NCBI GenBank assembly: GCA_046734455.1
Contig: JBKPRJ010000012.1
Span: 1-47,373, forward strand
Direction: 5' to 3'
Source: DATEOR01 sp046734455
GTDB taxonomy: Bacteria > Actinomycetota > Thermoleophilia > Gaiellales > Gaiellaceae
Length of the DNA: 47,373 nt
The position numbers and the translations under genes were made by a program. Numbering within the stretch: the first letter of the stretch is position 1; every line of letters starts with the position of its first letter. Below the pieces are notes generated by a model that was not told where the DNA came from, searched no databases, and saw nothing but the letters and a program-made list of their open reading frames with translations. Of the stretch, positions 46,655 to 47,373 are shown in pieces.

Positions 46655-47373
46655 TGCACACCGCCTCCTCGACTCGTTCGCGCACGGTTCCATTCCTCGA
46701 CCTGGGGCGGATGAACGCCGGTCTCAAGGAGGACTTCCTCGCCGCGGCCGGCGAGCTCATCGACCGCAACGAGTTCGGCAACGGTGCAGAGGTCGAGGCG
46801 TTCGAAACTGCCTTTGCCGGCTACTGCGAGACCTCCTGGGCGGTCGGGCTCGCGAGCGGGCTCGACGCGCTTCGCCTCGCCCTCCTCGCCGAGGCGATCG
46901 GGCCGGGCGACGAGGTCATCGTGCCTGCGAACACCTTTGTCGCCACCTTCGAGGCCGTCACGCAGGCCGGAGCGCGGCCGGTTGTGGTGGATGTCACGGA
47001 GGAGGACGACAACATCGACGTCGGAGCCGCGGAGGCCGCTGTCGGAGCGCGAACGCGCGCCATCCTGCCGGTCCACCTCTACGGCCAGATGGCCGACGTC
47101 GTCCCTCTGCGCGGGCTCGCCTCGGTCAAGGGCCTGATGCTCCTCGAGGACGCCTGCCAGGCACACGGCGCCCGCCGGGATGGGATTCGCGCCGGCTCGG
47201 CGGGAAACGCGGCTGCGTTCAGCTTCTATCCGGCCAAGAACCTCGGCGCGCTGGGGGACGCGGGTGCGCTCGTGACCGACGACGCCGCACTCTCCGAGCG
47301 GGTTCGCGCCCTGCGCGAGCACGGCCAGCGCTCGAAGTACCGCCACGAGCTCGAAGGCTTCACGTCGCGGCTG
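46654..47373 (+). CDS. DegT/DnrJ/EryC1 aminotransferase, C-terminus cut by window edge
   Basis: 240 codons to the window end, of about 370 expected. VPFLDLGRMNAGLKEDF (12-28) and FGNGAEVEAFETAFAGYC match the FdtB/TylB-type 3-aminotransferases; LASGLDALRLALL (66-78) binds PLP; LEDACQAHGA holds the ring-contacting Asp; and FYPAKNLGALGDAGA carries the Schiff-base Lys. It would aminate a 3-keto nucleotide sugar, perhaps the product of the Gfo/Idh oxidoreductase two genes upstream. The ATG overlaps the GT4 stop (TGATG). It differs from the 4-aminotransferase-like enzyme at 33801, so two amino sugars may be made. Confidence 0.88.
   Translation, partial: MHTASSTRSRTVPFLDLGRMNAGLKEDFLAAAGELIDRNEFGNGAEVEAFETAFAGYCETSWAVGLASGLDALRLALLAEAIGPGDEVIVPANTFVATFEAVTQAGARPVVVDVTEEDDNIDVGAAEAAVGARTRAILPVHLYGQMADVVPLRGLASVKGLMLLEDACQAHGARRDGIRAGSAGNAAAFSFYPAKNLGALGDAGALVTDDAALSERVRALREHGQRSKYRHELEGFTSRL

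Overview
The window is a high-GC (about 70% by eye), densely packed bacterial segment. Its style (GTG and TTG starts, overlapping stop/start codons, weak Shine-Dalgarno sites, many apparent leaderless promoters) and content fit an actinobacterium, possibly class Thermoleophilia (Gaiellales/Solirubrobacterales). That placement is an inference from style; no rRNA or other marker gene is present. No tRNA, rRNA, insertion sequence, CRISPR array or phage gene was seen. No stretch over 300 bases lacks a gene; the longest gap is 39976-40210.

Nearly everything belongs to one large cell-surface polysaccharide region. (1) 1-10247: a partial sulfotransferase, a second sulfotransferase and four large polytopic membrane proteins, one fused to a GT2 glycosyltransferase domain. 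(2) 10329-15542 (+): a UDP-sulfoquinovose synthase (sqdB), a sugar epimerase that seems to start at AUU, an alkaline-phosphatase-superfamily enzyme and a Wzx-type flippase. (3) 15539-21396 (-): a seven-gene leftward run: cytidylyltransferase-like enzyme, archaeal-type sn-glycerol-1-phosphate dehydrogenase, CDP-alcohol phosphotransferase, Wzm/Wzt-type ABC exporter and two more sulfotransferases. (4) 21446-29837 (+): GT2, methyltransferase, membrane GT2, small phosphoglycosyl transferase, ATP-grasp enzyme, two tandem PQQ-type beta-propeller proteins and a second phosphatase-superfamily enzyme. (5) 29834-30643 (-): an eIF2B/ribose-1,5-bisphosphate-isomerase-like protein. (6) 30694-39014 (+): GT2, SDR, ATP-grasp, DegT aminotransferase, LPG-synthase-like flippase protein, a large membrane protein and a GT2. 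(7) 39056-39975: a small lipoprotein and a convergent small secreted protein. (8) 40211-47373 (+): Wzz/BY-kinase, LuxR-type regulator, degenerate receiver-like protein, large phosphoglycosyl transferase, Gfo/Idh oxidoreductase, GT4 and a partial DegT aminotransferase.

As a working model, the two phosphoglycosyl transferases start glycans on undecaprenyl phosphate, the GT2 and GT4 enzymes extend them, and the GT-C-like membrane proteins add polyprenyl-linked sugars. Wzx and the ABC exporter move products across the membrane, and Wzz/BY-kinase controls chain length. Four sulfotransferases plus sqdB suggest a sulfated, sulfonated or doubly acidic glycan. The glycerol-1-phosphate trio suggests a CDP-glycerol-type modification of opposite stereochemistry to normal bacterial glycerol-3-phosphate. 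Two aminotransferases and two ATP-grasp enzymes suggest amino sugars with amide-linked substituents.

Regulatory reading: at least eight transcription units show TAnnnT six to eight bases before the first start codon, a leaderless arrangement. In three of these the -10 hexamer includes the stop codon of the upstream gene. Three units may begin with tiny leader ORFs whose TGA overlaps the GTG start of the main gene.
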